NCBI GenBank assembly: GCA_027943245.1
Contig: JANDJZ010000020.1
Span: forward strand, 62,001-126,000
DNA from: Acanthamoeba sp. SK_2022b
Lineage: Eukaryota > Discosea > Longamoebia > Acanthamoebidae
Length of the DNA stretch: 64,000 bases
Reading direction: 5' to 3'
The position numbers and the translations under genes were made by a program. This document shows, one piece after another, positions 1 to 10,721 of the stretch; within the stretch, counting starts at the first letter, position 1, and every line of letters begins with the position of its first letter. Under the pieces are notes generated by a model. The model was not told the origin of the DNA, ran no database searches, and worked only from the letters and a program-made list of their open reading frames with translations.

Positions 1-768
1 CAAGCTCCGACTCTGACGTTCCCCTCAAACGACACCATCGTGTGAACGGCGCCGCGAGCGCGCTTGTAGACGACTGAGTGACTGACGCGAGAGCGGGTGC
101 AGGACACGGCTGGCCAGGAGGACTTTGACCGTATCAGGCCGCTCTCGTATGCGGGGACCGACGTGTTCCTGGTCTGCTTCTCGCTGGTGAGTCGAACGTC
201 GATGCAGAACGTGCCCTACAAATGGATCCCAGAGCTCAGGCAGTACTGCCCCGACACGCCCATCCTGCTCGTGGGCACCAAGGTCGACCTCTTCCCTCCC
301 GCTCTGTGATGCCACCAACCCTGCGCTCACCTCCCTCCTCCCCATAAATACTCGCAGGCCGACCTCCGCAGCGACCCAGTGACGCTCGACCAACTCAAGG
401 CCATTGGGCAGGTTTGCTTTGCCATGTCTGTATGGGAGTGACTGCCGGTCGCGCAGCTCTCACGTTTTCATACGCGCGCACGCACACAGACACCGATCTC
501 GGGCGAAGAAGGACTGGCGTTGGCGCGAAGCATCGGGGCCGTGAACTACGTTGAGTGTTCGGCCATCACCGGGGAGAACCTCAAGACGGTGTTCGACACC
601 GCGGTCAAGGCCGTCATTCTGCGCCCCAAGCCCAGCAAGCGGAAGGGCGCGCGCCGAGGCAGCGCCCACAAGATGTCCTCGCGGGTCAAGGCTCTCACGC
701 CCGGCCGAAGGCACAGCACCGCAGTAGACGGCTCGGAAACTCACAACCACAAGTGTGTGCTCATGTGA
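1..768 (+). CDS. Rac/Rho-family small GTPase, 5' partial
   Basis: The 3' part of a Rho-family GTPase; the P-loop exons lie upstream of the window. Exons seen: 103-282, 358-411 and 490-768, all with GT-AG junctions and consistent phase. The sequence opens in the switch II motif [16 protein letters not shown]. The base-recognition motif is rebuilt across an intron as GTK|AD, followed by ECSA. The segment between them ([16 protein letters not shown]) has the length of the Rho-specific insert. The C-terminus has a long basic linker and ends CVLM, a prenylation (CAAX) box, so the protein is probably membrane-anchored and controls actin. It matches Rac more closely than Ras or Rab. Positions 1-102 look like intron ending in CAG at 100-102. 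Confidence 0.9.
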
Positions 769-896
769 ACACCAACACGACCAAGCAAGTAAAGACCTTA
801 TGTACATAACACTGGCCAGTGCCGCACGAGGCGAAGCCCAAGCTTAGAGACAAACATGACGTCAGCGTATTTGGCGGAGACAGATTCAGTCGCAAG

Positions 897-3467
897 ATGA
901 AGCAGGAAAGAGCGGGGAGCATCTCTCTACTTGTGGCAGCCTTGGTCTGCCTCGCCTTCGCGACGTCGGTCGACGGCGCCTTTCTGCCGGGCGGAGCGCG
1001 AACCCTGAGCCCCCACGGAGATGCCACGACGGCTGCCCGTCAATCGTCAGGGCTGCCGCCGGCGCCTGTCTACCGCACGCTCTACTTCGACCAGACGCTC
1101 GACCACTTCAACTTTGCGACCAAGCCCGCCACCTACAAGCAGCGCTTCCTCTTTGCCGACGACTACTGGCGCGGCTCCTACCCCGGTGGCTGCCCCGTAC
1201 GCCTTACCCCCCCCCCCACCCACCAACTTGTCATCTCTTCTCCTATAATCGGAAGCATCCATATTTATTTAATTAATTAATCAATATAAATTATTTCAAT
1301 TAAAAGGGTCCGATATTCTTCTACACGGGCAACGAGTCGCCAGTGACCGACTACTACACCGGAGCAGGCTTCTTCACGCAGGTGCTTGCGCCCAAGCACA
1401 ATGCCCTACTCGTCTTTGCTGGTATGCTGTCTCTCTCAGTGTGGCGGCGTACTACCGGGCCCAAGCAGGCGCTACACGAGCTTGTGTCTCATATCGCCTG
1501 CGCTACACGCACGCACACGTGTACCCAGAGCACAGGTACTTTGGAGAGAGCATGCCGTTCGGTTCCAAGTCGTTCGACCCCGAGAAGATCAGCTACCTCT
1601 CCCCCGAACAGGCCCTGGCCGACTACGCCGTGCTCATCACCCACCTCAAGGAGACCCTCCCAGGCGCCAAGAACTGCCCCGTGTTCGCGTACGCGCCACC
1701 TGCCCCCCATCTCTCTCTGCCTTCTTCTCCTTCTTTTCCCTCTACCCAACAGACATCATGTAGGAGAGAGGGAGAGAAGCGGAGCAGCACTGAACGACCC
1801 TGTGGTGTGACGTGTGCGTGTGTGGTGGCCGCTCATCAGATTCGGCGGCAGCTACGGCGGCATCCTGACGACGTGGTTCAGGTCCAAGTACCCCGACATC
1901 GTCATGGGAGGCCTCGCCGCCTCTGGTGCGCCCTCTCCCCCCCGCTGGCGAGTGCCCTCCTCTTATCGACTGCTCACTCGCTGCCGCAACACACCACCAG
2001 CTCCGCTGGCCTTCTACGGGACCGGCATCAGCCCCTACGCTTTCACCGACAGCGCCTCGGACACCTTTGCCCAGGCCCGCCCTGGTATCGCCCCCCCCCC
2101 TCCCCCTCCTCTGCCTCTGCCTCTCCCGTCGCGCGCGTGGTGACCATGGGCCCGTCCGTCGGACGGCGGCTGCAACGCGCAGGCTGTGCGCCCCTGGTCT
2201 CGCGGGCCTTTGACGTGCTACAGAAGCTCTCCGCCACGCCTGATGGCCGCGCGCGCTTCGCCAAGGCCTTCAGGCTCTGCAGCCCGCTCAACTCGCAGGC
2301 CGACGCCGAGGCGGTCATCAACTGGGTGGACAGCGGCCTGATCGGCATGGCCATGCTCGACTACCCCTTCGCCACCAACTACGGCATCTCGCTGCCCGGT
2401 AAGCCCCCCCTCTCTTGGTTGCCTCGCGCGCGCGCGCTACACCCCTGGCGTGGGCGCTGACTGGCGCGGGCCCGCACAACAGGGTGGCCCGTGAACAAGA
2501 CGTGCGACCGGCTCGTGGAGAAGGCCGTCGGCACCGACGACGACACGCTGGCCGAGGCCTTTGCCTACGCCATCGGGGTGTTCTACAACAACACCGGCGC
2601 CCACTCGTGCTACGACATCAACCGGTACGCGCGCCCCCCGCCGAATGCGAGCACAGCTACACCTATCCACTCTCTCTCCCCCTCGAACACGCGCCAATCG
2701 CTGATGGACATACGGGCCGGCCCCGCCCCAATCCAGGGACGTGCCCGATTGGGGCAAGTGCTGTGGCTGGGACTACCTGCACTGTACCGAGGTGTGTGTC
2801 ACGCCCCCCCCCCAATTCTCGGCAGCAGCGACTCGGCAAGTGGGGAGAGACTGATGCTCCTCCCCCCCTGCATACCAGGTCTACCTTCCGTCGGGCAGCT
2901 CTGGCATCTTCCCTCGCGCGTCGTACAACCTAAGCGCCGACATCGCGCAGTGCCAGCAGGAGTTTGGCGTCACGCTCCGTCCCAACTGGTACGCGCGCAC
3001 ACAGGAACACTAGGCGCACGACCCTCCACAATCGCATGACGGTTAAATTCGTGAACAGGGCCAGAATCCAGTTCGGTGGCTTCAACCTCACCTCGTCTAG
3101 CAACATCATCTTCTCCAACGGTTTGCTCGGTAACCCTCTCCCTCGCACGGTGGGCCCCTGATGATCGTTGCTTATGTTGTCACGTGCACGTTCACGGCCG
3201 TTCACCGACCAGACCCGTGGCACACGAGCGGAGTGCTGCGCTCCCTCTCTGACTCCCTCGTCGCGATCGTCATTCCCGAGGTACATCACGCGCATCTGCC
3301 TCGGTAGGCACGTGGGGCTCACTTGCATCGCACGTGTGCAGGCCGCGCACCATCTCGACCTGTGGGCGCCCTCTCCCGAGGACCCCATTTACGTGCAGCG
3401 CGCCCGCGAGCAGGAGGCCATGCTCATCAACAAGTGGCTCAACGAGTACTGGGCCAAGATGCTTTGA
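897..3467 (+). CDS. Peptidase family S28 serine carboxypeptidase (lysosomal Pro-X carboxypeptidase-like)
   Basis: Twelve exons: 897-1196, 1307-1421, 1529-1688, 1840-1925, 2001-2084, 2183-2398, 2483-2624, 2737-2791, 2879-2988, 3059-3129, 3213-3280, 3342-3467. They give 510 residues in one frame, the usual S28 length. The ATG at 897 opens a signal peptide (hydrophobic [12 protein letters not shown]). Family landmarks in order: [30 protein letters not shown], the nucleophile elbow GGSYGG (Ser), DPWHTSG (Asp) and EAAHHLDL (His), so the Ser-Asp-His triad is complete. It should cleave the bond after proline in lysosomes or phagosomes or after secretion. Human PRCP, DPP7 and PRSS16 are relatives; I cannot say which subgroup it belongs to. 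It faces the next gene tail to tail. Confidence 0.95.
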
Positions 3468-3736
3468 ACAGACCTCCCCCCATATCCTCCTCTTGTTTTT
3501 ATTTATTCGATATTTATTTAATTTTCTGCAATGAAAATGTTTTGTCTCCCACTCCGTCATGACGACCCCCCCCCCTCCTCGAAGCACGTGGCGCGTGTGT
3601 GGCGTGAAGGGTGCCGACCAAGTGTTGCATTGGGAAAAAGTTGGAGAGGTAAATACAAGGTAAAACGGCACGACGCCCGAAGATGATGACGAGCCCTTTG
3701 ATGGGCTTTCCGGAGTTCGCACGCTCGCGCTCTTCT
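3468..3736. other. Convergent intergenic spacer
   Basis: About 270 bp between the stop codons of the S28 peptidase and the PTTG1IP-like gene. It contains AT-rich 3' UTR-like sequence just after the peptidase stop (around 3495-3540) and a C-run at 3568-3576. I see no coding or RNA feature. Confidence 0.6.
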
Positions 3737-4824
3737 TTAGTTGGCCGTGAAGATGGAGCTCCTCTTGTTCTGGGCCGTCGTCGGTGAGTAGTAGGACCTC
3801 CTGTTGTACTCGTCCAGCTGCATGCGCGCCCTTTCCTCTGCATGGTTTGAAAGGGGGAGGACTCACAGCGTCAGCGTCCTGCCTCGCTTGCGTTGGCCTC
3901 AGGCCAGTGTAAGAGAGGAGGGGGTGGCTACTCCTCGAGCACTACGTCGTACCTGGTGTGCCGTACTTGTCGTACATGGCATTGCGCTTGGCCTCTCCCT
4001 CTCGCCTCCTCTCCTCCCGCTCCTTGGCTGTTGCGTTTGTAGCGTTGCGATGAGGTGAGCCGCTTACTCGACACATCAAGAGGGGGGAGAGACAGAGATG
4101 AAGACGAAGAACGTACCGCGGAGGTCTTCGATGTCGTAGTAGCGCTGGTAGCTCCTGCGCCTGCAGAAGCAGCAGTAGCAGCAGCACGCTCCGCCCACGA
4201 GGACCAGCAGCACCAAAAGCGCAGCAATGCCCACGATCGACCAGAACAGGGCCTTGCCGTTCACTGGATGGCCACGCACCACGGGCGGTGAGGCCACCAG
4301 GTCGATGCGGCGTAGAGGTGTGCATGTAGTTGGAGGGGGGAGGAGAGATGAACCTGTGCACTGCTTCCACCTCCAGTCGCCGCACCCCTTGAAGATCTCG
4401 CCGTCGGGGCCGTACCAGGTGCCGTTCAGGCAGAGGTTGGAGCTGTCGCACCACACGCACGAGTCGTCCTTGGTGCAGTTGTCGCAACCGACGCGAGCGC
4501 CGCAGGTCGTGTTCTTTGCCTCGGCGCGAACAGCCAAATCGCGTGCATCGAGGGTGGGCATGACCGCAGCACTCACCGTCTCTGAACCGGCAAAACATCG
4601 TTGAGATTAATCTTGTTGACTCTTCAAAATTGACGGTCTTGATTACAACCAATGAAAGGTGAAACCTAAGAGACAGGACTTGATCAAGAAAACAAAAGAT
4701 GATATTCACATAATTCTACAGGATAGTGAGTGTGGGTACCAGATGAGCTGGCCTGCGCAGAGAAGAAGAGGCAGGAGGCCAATACAAGGAAGGCGCTCAA
4801 CATAAAAACCGAACCCTTCGCCAT
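3737..4824 (-). CDS. PTTG1IP-like (PBF) PSI-domain single-pass membrane protein
   Basis: Five exons on the minus strand: 4824-4740, 4581-4354, 4263-4117, 4066-3953, 3837-3737 (224 residues, all phases fit). The order is a signal peptide starting MAKGSVFMLSAFLVLASC, a PSI-type cysteine cluster (CDNCTKDDSCVWCDSSNLCL), one membrane helix (SIVGIAALLVLLVLVGG) and then a palmitoylation-prone CCCYCCFCRRR stretch. A charged juxtamembrane helix (KEREERRREGEAKRNAMYDK) follows, with KYG as in PTTG1IP. Human PTTG1IP (about 180 residues) has the same order of parts. Its role in amoebae is unknown; trafficking or adaptor functions are only inferred. It is head to head with the PIG-L gene. Confidence 0.88.
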
Positions 4825-5176
4825 CTTCCTCGTGTGATTCAACAAAAAAGATCTGCAGAAAAGAAAACCAAACGGGGGGGGGGAGGCGGAACTCGTGCGC
4901 TACAATTCTGGCCCGAAACAAGCAAAGGTTGGGTGAACGTCACGGCAGCAAGCCCTAACCCAGTAACTTCACCTTGTGCATTTGGCTCACAGGAGCTAAC
5001 CAGTTGAGCTGGCTCAGAAGCTCAGTGTGATGTTGTGCCATTGTAGTCAGGCTCCTGTGAATGTACGTGGACCACAACAGTTTGCTGAGGTGCAACAACA
5101 GAGCAGCAAGCACAGAAATTGGTGTGAAAAAAGCATCTTTGCAGTGGACAGGTGGCACTGTGCAGCACAGTGTAAG
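4825..5176. promoter_or_regulatory. Divergent intergenic region (shared promoter candidate)
   Basis: 352 bp between the start codons of the PTTG1IP-like gene (minus) and the PIG-L gene (plus). It must contain both promoters. A G-run lies at 4875-4882. I could not identify a TATA box or another motif with confidence. Confidence 0.5.
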
Positions 5177-6121
5177 ATGGACGACTTCACGCTCTCGCTG
5201 CTCGAGTACCTCAAGCTTGCATTGTTTCTCCTCAACATCCTCATTGCAGCCTTCATCGTTTATAGTCGATCGCGAAATGAAACAGAAAGAGGCGAGAAGA
5301 ATGAAGATGAGCGACGAGGGCCAATCTTGTTCGTGATCGCGCACCCTGACGATGAAGCCATGTTCTTCATCCCCTCGATACTCGCCCTTGCGAAATCAAA
5401 TCGTCCCATCCATTTGCTGTGCCTGTCCACTGGCGACTACGAGGGTCCATCAACGGGCAAGGTGCGCAGCAAAGAACTCTATGCGAGTGCAAGCGGAGTG
5501 CTGGGCATCAAGAAGAGTGATATAAGGATAGTAGACGACGAGGAGCTTCGAGATGGACCACAAAATCGCTGGGATCCTGATCGAATCTCTCAACTGGTTT
5601 CCGCCTACGTAGAGGAAAAGGGTGTAGAGACCGTCATCACCTTCGATGAGGGTGGCGTCAGCTCTCATCCGAACCACATCGCTGTCTTCCACGGCGTTGC
5701 CCGATTTCTGGCTCTACACGCCCAACAGTCTTCCACACCTTCCTCTTCTTCGGCCTCGCCTTCTTCTACCCTCACACACCGAACTGGTCCTCAAACAGCC
5801 CGAGCAGAAGGGGTCCGAGCGAGGGCTGAGCTACGCGGCTTCAAGCTCGAGACCACGAACGTGGCGCGCAAGTACATCGGCCCGCTCGACATGCTGTGGT
5901 CGAGCTTGACCTGCACGCAGGGCGAGATGTTCGTCGCGCCGGGCTGGCTCTCCTTCTGGCCGGCCCACCGCGCCATGCAGGCTCATCACAGCCAGTATGT
6001 CTGGTTTCGACGTCTCTACGTTCCCTTCTCTCGCTACTCCTACATCAACACCCTCATCCCCATTCCCGTCCCTGGCTCAACAACCTCACCCTCTCCGTCT
6101 CCGTTGTCTCCTTCAACATGA
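5177..6121 (+). CDS. N-acetylglucosaminyl-phosphatidylinositol de-N-acetylase (PIG-L family)
   Basis: A single exon from the ATG at 5177 gives 314 residues. It starts with an N-terminal membrane anchor (LKLALFLLNILIAAFIV), as in PIG-L, then the zinc-binding motif AHPDDEAMFF, LLCLSTGDYEG, and the second metal-site region FDEGGVSSHPNH with its histidines. The C-terminal YVWFRRLYVPFSRYSYINTL is characteristic of the family. The enzyme removes acetate from GlcNAc-PI in the second step of GPI-anchor synthesis on the ER face. A serine-rich, low-similarity insert near residue 190 could be a species-specific loop or an unrecognised in-frame intron. The last 20 or so residues are Ser/Pro-rich and might change if a 3' intron exists. 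An upstream in-frame ATG exists, but 5177 directly precedes the membrane anchor. Confidence 0.9.
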   Translation: MDDFTLSLLEYLKLALFLLNILIAAFIVYSRSRNETERGEKNEDERRGPILFVIAHPDDEAMFFIPSILALAKSNRPIHLLCLSTGDYEGPSTGKVRSKELYASASGVLGIKKSDIRIVDDEELRDGPQNRWDPDRISQLVSAYVEEKGVETVITFDEGGVSSHPNHIAVFHGVARFLALHAQQSSTPSSSSASPSSTLTHRTGPQTARAEGVRARAELRGFKLETTNVARKYIGPLDMLWSSLTCTQGEMFVAPGWLSFWPAHRAMQAHHSQYVWFRRLYVPFSRYSYINTLIPIPVPGSTTSPSPSPLSPST

Positions 6122-6476
6122 GCCCTACTCCTAGAGCCCTTTGTTTTTGAACACCTGTATACACCAGACAATAATAACAACAACAAACAGCTGTTCATCC
6201 ATCATGAGGACCACTCAGTTGCTCGCCCGCTTGTCGGGTCGTGGGTGCAGGGGCGTCGTTCGTTGGGAGCGCGCAAGGCCCACCCTCCTCCTCGGAGTCC
6301 CAGCCAAAGGCACGCCCGACCCGGCGCTACTGGCGGGGGTTGCGCTCGCCTGCGACGTCGCAGTCCTGCTCCCTCGCGTGTGGGCGAACGGAGTCCCCCT
6401 GCGCGCGGGAGCAAACGGGCCACGAACGCGGTGAGCGCGATGCCACGAACGCGAAAGCAGGCAGCTGGCGATAGGG
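6122..6476. other. Convergent spacer, no supported gene
   Basis: 355 bp between the PIG-L stop and the stop of the SAP protein. An open stretch at 6204-6434 (plus) codes for an Arg/Gly/Ala-rich peptide with no family resemblance. I treat it as chance openness in GC-rich DNA. Confidence 0.5.
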
Positions 6477-9400
6477 CTAGTCTACGTACAGTGCGGGTAC
6501 ACGAGTGATCGAGACGGCTCTTCTTCGTGTGGGCATCGATCCGCGAGGCGACACGCTTGGGCGGGCTGCTGGTGGAGGCGCCTCTCCTTCCTCCGCTTCC
6601 TCTTCCTCTTCCTTGCCCTCCGCTTCCGCTTCCTTCTCCTCGTCAGGTTCGTCCTCCTTGGCGGCCTCGCCTTCCTCGCTTCTCTCCGTTGTCGTCTGTT
6701 GATCTCCCCCTGCGCGCTTGGTCGCTGCGCCCGGTGCCTTGTCCGCCACCTTTCGCCGCTTCGGCCCGGTCGTGCCTACTTCGCCGTCCTTCGCTTTCGC
6801 TTTCGCGTTCGTTCTCGTCTTCGCGTTCGTGTTCGCTATTCCGGTGCTGGTCGGGTCCTCCCCCGTCGACCTTCGCTTGCGCGAGCCTGCCCTCGGAGAG
6901 GCCGCCGATGCAGTCGTAGACGACGAGGACGCCGTCGACGACGGGAAGTAGTGATCCATGAGTCGAGCCACCACCTCCTCCTTGGTGCCGCTGAGCTTGA
7001 GCTTGAGCTCCTTCAACAGGGCCTTGAGGTCGGGCATCTTCATCTTCTTCAGCTCCGCTTGTTTCTGCTCCTCCTCCGGGCTCTTGCTTCGTTCTTCCAT
7101 TGCCACCGCCACCGCCATCGCCTCAGCTACCTCCCCCTCCCTCGTCGCTTTCTTCTCCTCTAAGCCTTCGTCTTCGTTCTTGCGGTGAGCGTCGACCGGC
7201 TCGACCTTCGCCTCCTGCTTCGGCGCGTCGTTCACCACCGGCTCGCTCGTGCTCACGAGCAGCCTCTTGACGCTGGCTCGATGCTCGGCCTTGGCCTGGC
7301 CTGTCTCGCCTTCCTCCTCTTCCTCCCCCTTGGTCCGCTTGCGCTTCTTCGTCTCGCCTTTTGCCTGCGCGCACTCGGCGCCGTCTACCGCTTTCCGGCT
7401 GCCTTCGGGGCTCGGCTCGGCTTCGGCCCCGCTCGGCCGGGCTCCTGCGACGGCCTTGGCCTTGCCTTCCTGCCCGAACGCCTGTACGAGTCGCGCGATC
7501 AGCTCGTCCTTCTTGCCCGTGCACTTGACCTTGAACTCTCGGCACTTCTCCTTCAGCTGACCCATCTTCAACGACATCAGCGATGGTAGAACGTCGTCCC
7601 CGCCGCTCTGCGTCGGCGTCGGGGCCGGCGTCGTGGTCTCCTCTCGCTTGCTCTGTTGGCCGGCCTCCTTCTCCGCCTCCTCGCGCTGTTCCTCACTCGA
7701 CTCTGCGTGTGGTGGCTGTGCTGCGTTCCCGGCAGGCTTCACCTCGGCCCCGCCTGCCGCGTCGTCGTCTCCTTCTTTCTTGTTCGCTTTCTGCTTCTTG
7801 CCCTTCTTCGTTCTTTTGACTCGCTCCTCCGCGCCGTCCGCTCCCAACGTTGGGTTGCGCTTTGCTTCGCCTTCGCTCTTTCGCTTCCGCTTGTTGCTGG
7901 GTTTGGCCTTTTCCTCCTTTCCCTTCTCCTTCTGCGCGAGCGCCTTGTCGGGCTTGGCCGCGGTCGCCGCCGCCTCCTGCTTCCCGCTCTGCGCCGCCGG
8001 CGGTCGCCCCACCTGTCCGCCGGTCAGACGCTGGACGAGCGTCTCTTTGTTTCCGACCGTCACCAGCCCGCGCTGCTTCAGCATTGCCCTGAGCTCGCGG
8101 ATGGTCTTCGCCATGGCCTCTTCGACGCTGAGCGTCCGCAGCACTCCCTCTGCCCCTCCTTCGTCCGGTTTCGCTGCTGGCGTCGGCGTCGGCGTCGGCG
8201 CTGGCGCTGGGGTCGCCGGGGCGTCAATTCGTTCGGGCTCCTTGGCGAGGCTCCCCCTCTCGCTGTTGTCGTCGTCCTCGTCGTCGAGGACCTTTGTCTT
8301 GAGCACGGTCTTGAGCATGACGCCTTCGCCCTTCTCCTTGAGCTTCTGCCGACCGTTCTTCTGCTCCTCGGTCGCGATCTGCGTGCTCTCCTCGGCGAGG
8401 TGCTGGCCGGGCGGGTCGTTGCACAGATAGAGGCGCACGCTCACGCGCTCGTCGTCGAATCGCACGTGCTTTGACTCCTCGCGCCTGCGGAAGAGCACCT
8501 CGTGAGTCTCGCGGTAGCGATCCTCGGCCTTGACCCGCTTCCGCCACGCCTCGGGCAGGTCCTTGAACTCCACGAACAGTCGCACGGCCATCAGCCTGCC
8601 GTTCTCGATGCGCAGCACCAACTGATCCGTCTCACACGTCGGCGAGCTGCTGCGGTCGACGTGATAGGTCTGTGCGATTGCAGCGACGAGGAGGCATCAC
8701 GCGCGTGGGGAGAGCAAAGCGTGAGCATGCAATGAAAGCCACATGGCCAATGATGTTGGAGGGCTGACAGTCATACCTTTCCCGTCTTTTGCCGCTTCTT
8801 GTCTCGTCGACCGACAAAGTACGATTGCTGCACGTCGTAGCTGATGTCCTGCAGGGCGTAGGAAACCTTTGCAGCGACAAAAGGGAGGGAGGGAGAGAGA
8901 GAAAGGAGGATGTCAACAACAGGACAGAGCGCGCCGGCAGCTGCCCTGGTGAGGGCGAGTGTGGGCGGCAGTACCGTGCGGTGCTTGGCTTGAACGTTGG
9001 GCGGGCCGTAGGACAGGAAACACGAGATAAGGCCCTCGGTGGGGAACTTGGTGAGCTTCTTCTTGCCGCCGAGCGCCAGCGCGTGGCTGAAGTCGTCGTT
9101 GGAAGCGCGCAGGCAAAACCACCATCCCTCGAGCAGCCCCACGTTCTGGCCACCCTCGAGCTCCTTCATAGCCGCATAGAAGGTCTCTTTCTTGCTCTTC
9201 TTGGGCTCCTCCTTCTCTGTCAGTGCTCCATCTTCGCTGGGCGCCGGCACTGGGCCAGTGCCTTGGGCTACATCGCCTTTGGTCTCTGTTTCTTGCGATT
9301 TCATCGTTGACTGATTTTCCTCGGTTGAGGCTGCAGTCGGCTTTGCGACCTTGGCCTTGATGGGGGGAGGGAGAGGCGCATCCAAGGGTTCGCCTACGAG

Positions 9401-9604
9401 CTCGTAGCGCCTCTCCTCGTCATCTGTCACTACAAGACGCAGCGCCCAGACATTTTCTTCTTCATCCGCATTGTCATCTCGCCCCTTCTTGCGATTTCGT
9501 CGCTGTTTTGGCGCTTCATCTTCCTCCTCCTCATCTTCGGTGCTCCATTCCACATAGTCTATTGCTTTAATCGCAGCCCGTTGGCTGCGTGATCGCAACG
9601 ACAT
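6477..9604 (-). CDS. SAP-motif nuclear protein with acidic/lysine-rich linkers
   Basis: Three exons on the minus strand: 9604-8975, 8866-8777, 8669-6477 (970 residues, phases fit). The N-terminus is acidic-basic, then a conserved-looking globular stretch (around residues 150-310) contains GLLEGWWFCLRASNDDFSHA and a run ending KHVRF. The rest is low complexity with three SAP-type helix-helix motifs: TIRELRAMLKQRGLVTVGNK near residue 430, KMGQLKEKCREFKVKCTGKK near 610 and MKMPDLKALLKELKLKLSGT near 815. SAP motifs bind AT-rich scaffold DNA or RNA. Lys/Glu-rich linkers and NLS-like clusters (KRKRKSEG, KRRKVADK) point to the nucleus. I do not recognise the N-terminal globular part, so the exact role is open. 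Confidence 0.8.
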
Positions 9605-9855
9605 CAGCTGATGTCTGGATTAAAAGTTGGCTACAAAAAATGTGGGCCTTTTTTGATGAATTCCAAGAAGACATCTCTGGAATTTTAGGTATTAAACGCG
9701 CCAGGCTTGGAATTTCAACGGAGAGGCACCCAAAGGTCGCTGGAGGCAAGCCGTACGTGTGGGGGTGCGCTTACACGGCGCTCTTCCACACACAAAGCAG
9801 GAGTGAGTTGCACAAGCTCGTGAGCTTCTTCACCTTAAGGCGCAAGCAAGAGACA
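9605..9855. promoter_or_regulatory. Divergent intergenic region
   Basis: About 250 bp between the SAP-protein start (minus) and the first convincing ATG of the membrane protein (plus). The plus frame stays open back to 9589, so an earlier start such as the ATG near 9640 is possible. The encoded upstream residues do not resemble a domain. Confidence 0.4.
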
Positions 9856-10721
9856 ATGACGTGGGAGAGGGTAAAAGGAAGATTGAAGATAGCGTGGCCA
9901 GCGGTGGGCTTGCTCGCCGGCGTCAGCGCGGGGGCGTGCTTCTTCTACCTGCGAGCGCTGGAGACGGCATGTTTTGCGCTGCTGTCGGGCGCCTATGCTC
10001 TGCTGCTGATGTCGTTCACCATTAAGGACTACCGTACCCTCAAAGCCATAGAGAGCAGTGACGAACTGACCGACGAAGAGGCGGCATCCCTTTACGAAGG
10101 CGTCGACGAAGACTTGGCCCAATCCATTCCTAGACCGAACGGCGACGAGACCTCGCGCGATCGACGGGGCCGAGTGCTTGGCGCCAGCCTACGGCCCAGC
10201 AGACGAGGACATCTGGTGGCGGAGCTGCCCGAGTCGTGGTCCTGGTGGACCTGGCGCTGGTTGTGCTTCGTGGCTTCTGCCGTGGGTATGTCGGCGGGCA
10301 CCAGCGGTATCATCGCGTACGCGCTGCTGGCTCACGGCTACCACGAGTCCCTCAACACGGCCTCGCACTGGCTCACCATCGGTAAGGCGCACCCCTTCCG
10401 TTGTGTTGTCCATCACTAGCTTGGCCTAAATTCGTGAGTGGATCGATCTACTTGTGTCTTCTTCCATCACCGCCTCCTTCCGTTGTTCTTTCAGTTTATG
10501 GGTTAACTCACACAGCTGTCTGCGATAGTGTGGGCCTTCATGGTGCTCAAGTGGTCGCTCGGTCTGTTCCTAGAGGTGCGTTTGTCGGGGTGGGATCTGT
10601 TCTCTTGTCTGTGTCTCCCGTGTGGGTAAACTTGCGTGTGTTACGTTACTGAGACAGACCGGACCCTGGAGCAAGAGGCGAAGCGTTGAGGTGATATGAA
10701 ACAACCCTCAACTGTAACGAG
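9856..10721 (+). CDS. Small multispanning membrane protein, unknown family
   Basis: I do not recognise this family. From the ATG at 9856 there are hydrophobic segments KIAWPAVGLLAGVSAGACFF, ETACFALLSGAYALLLMSF and RWLCFVASAVGMSAGTSGII, separated by a charged loop with DELTDEEAASLYEGVDEDL. The first exon ends at a good donor after CACTGGCTCACCATCG (about 10380). A likely exon at 10517-10575 encodes a fourth helix (LSAIVWAFMVLKWSLGLFLE). A final exon near 10659 gives a short basic tail ending ...RRSVEVI. The splice phase at the first junction is off by one base for that hydrophobic frame; the in-phase alternative is a non-hydrophobic tail ending ...EQEAKR. Either an unrecognised splice site or a sequence error may be involved. 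Confidence 0.5.

Noticed and set aside
4940..5020. Possible tRNA or hairpin RNA (GAGCTAACCAG/CTGGCTC)
   Set aside because: No cloverleaf, T-loop or promoter boxes can be drawn. The short stem is likely chance within a promoter region.
7633..8474. Long plus-strand ORFs opposite the SAP protein
   Set aside because: Shadow frames in GC-rich coding DNA; Ser/Leu/Arg-rich with no family motif. The minus frame has SAP motifs and matching splice sites.
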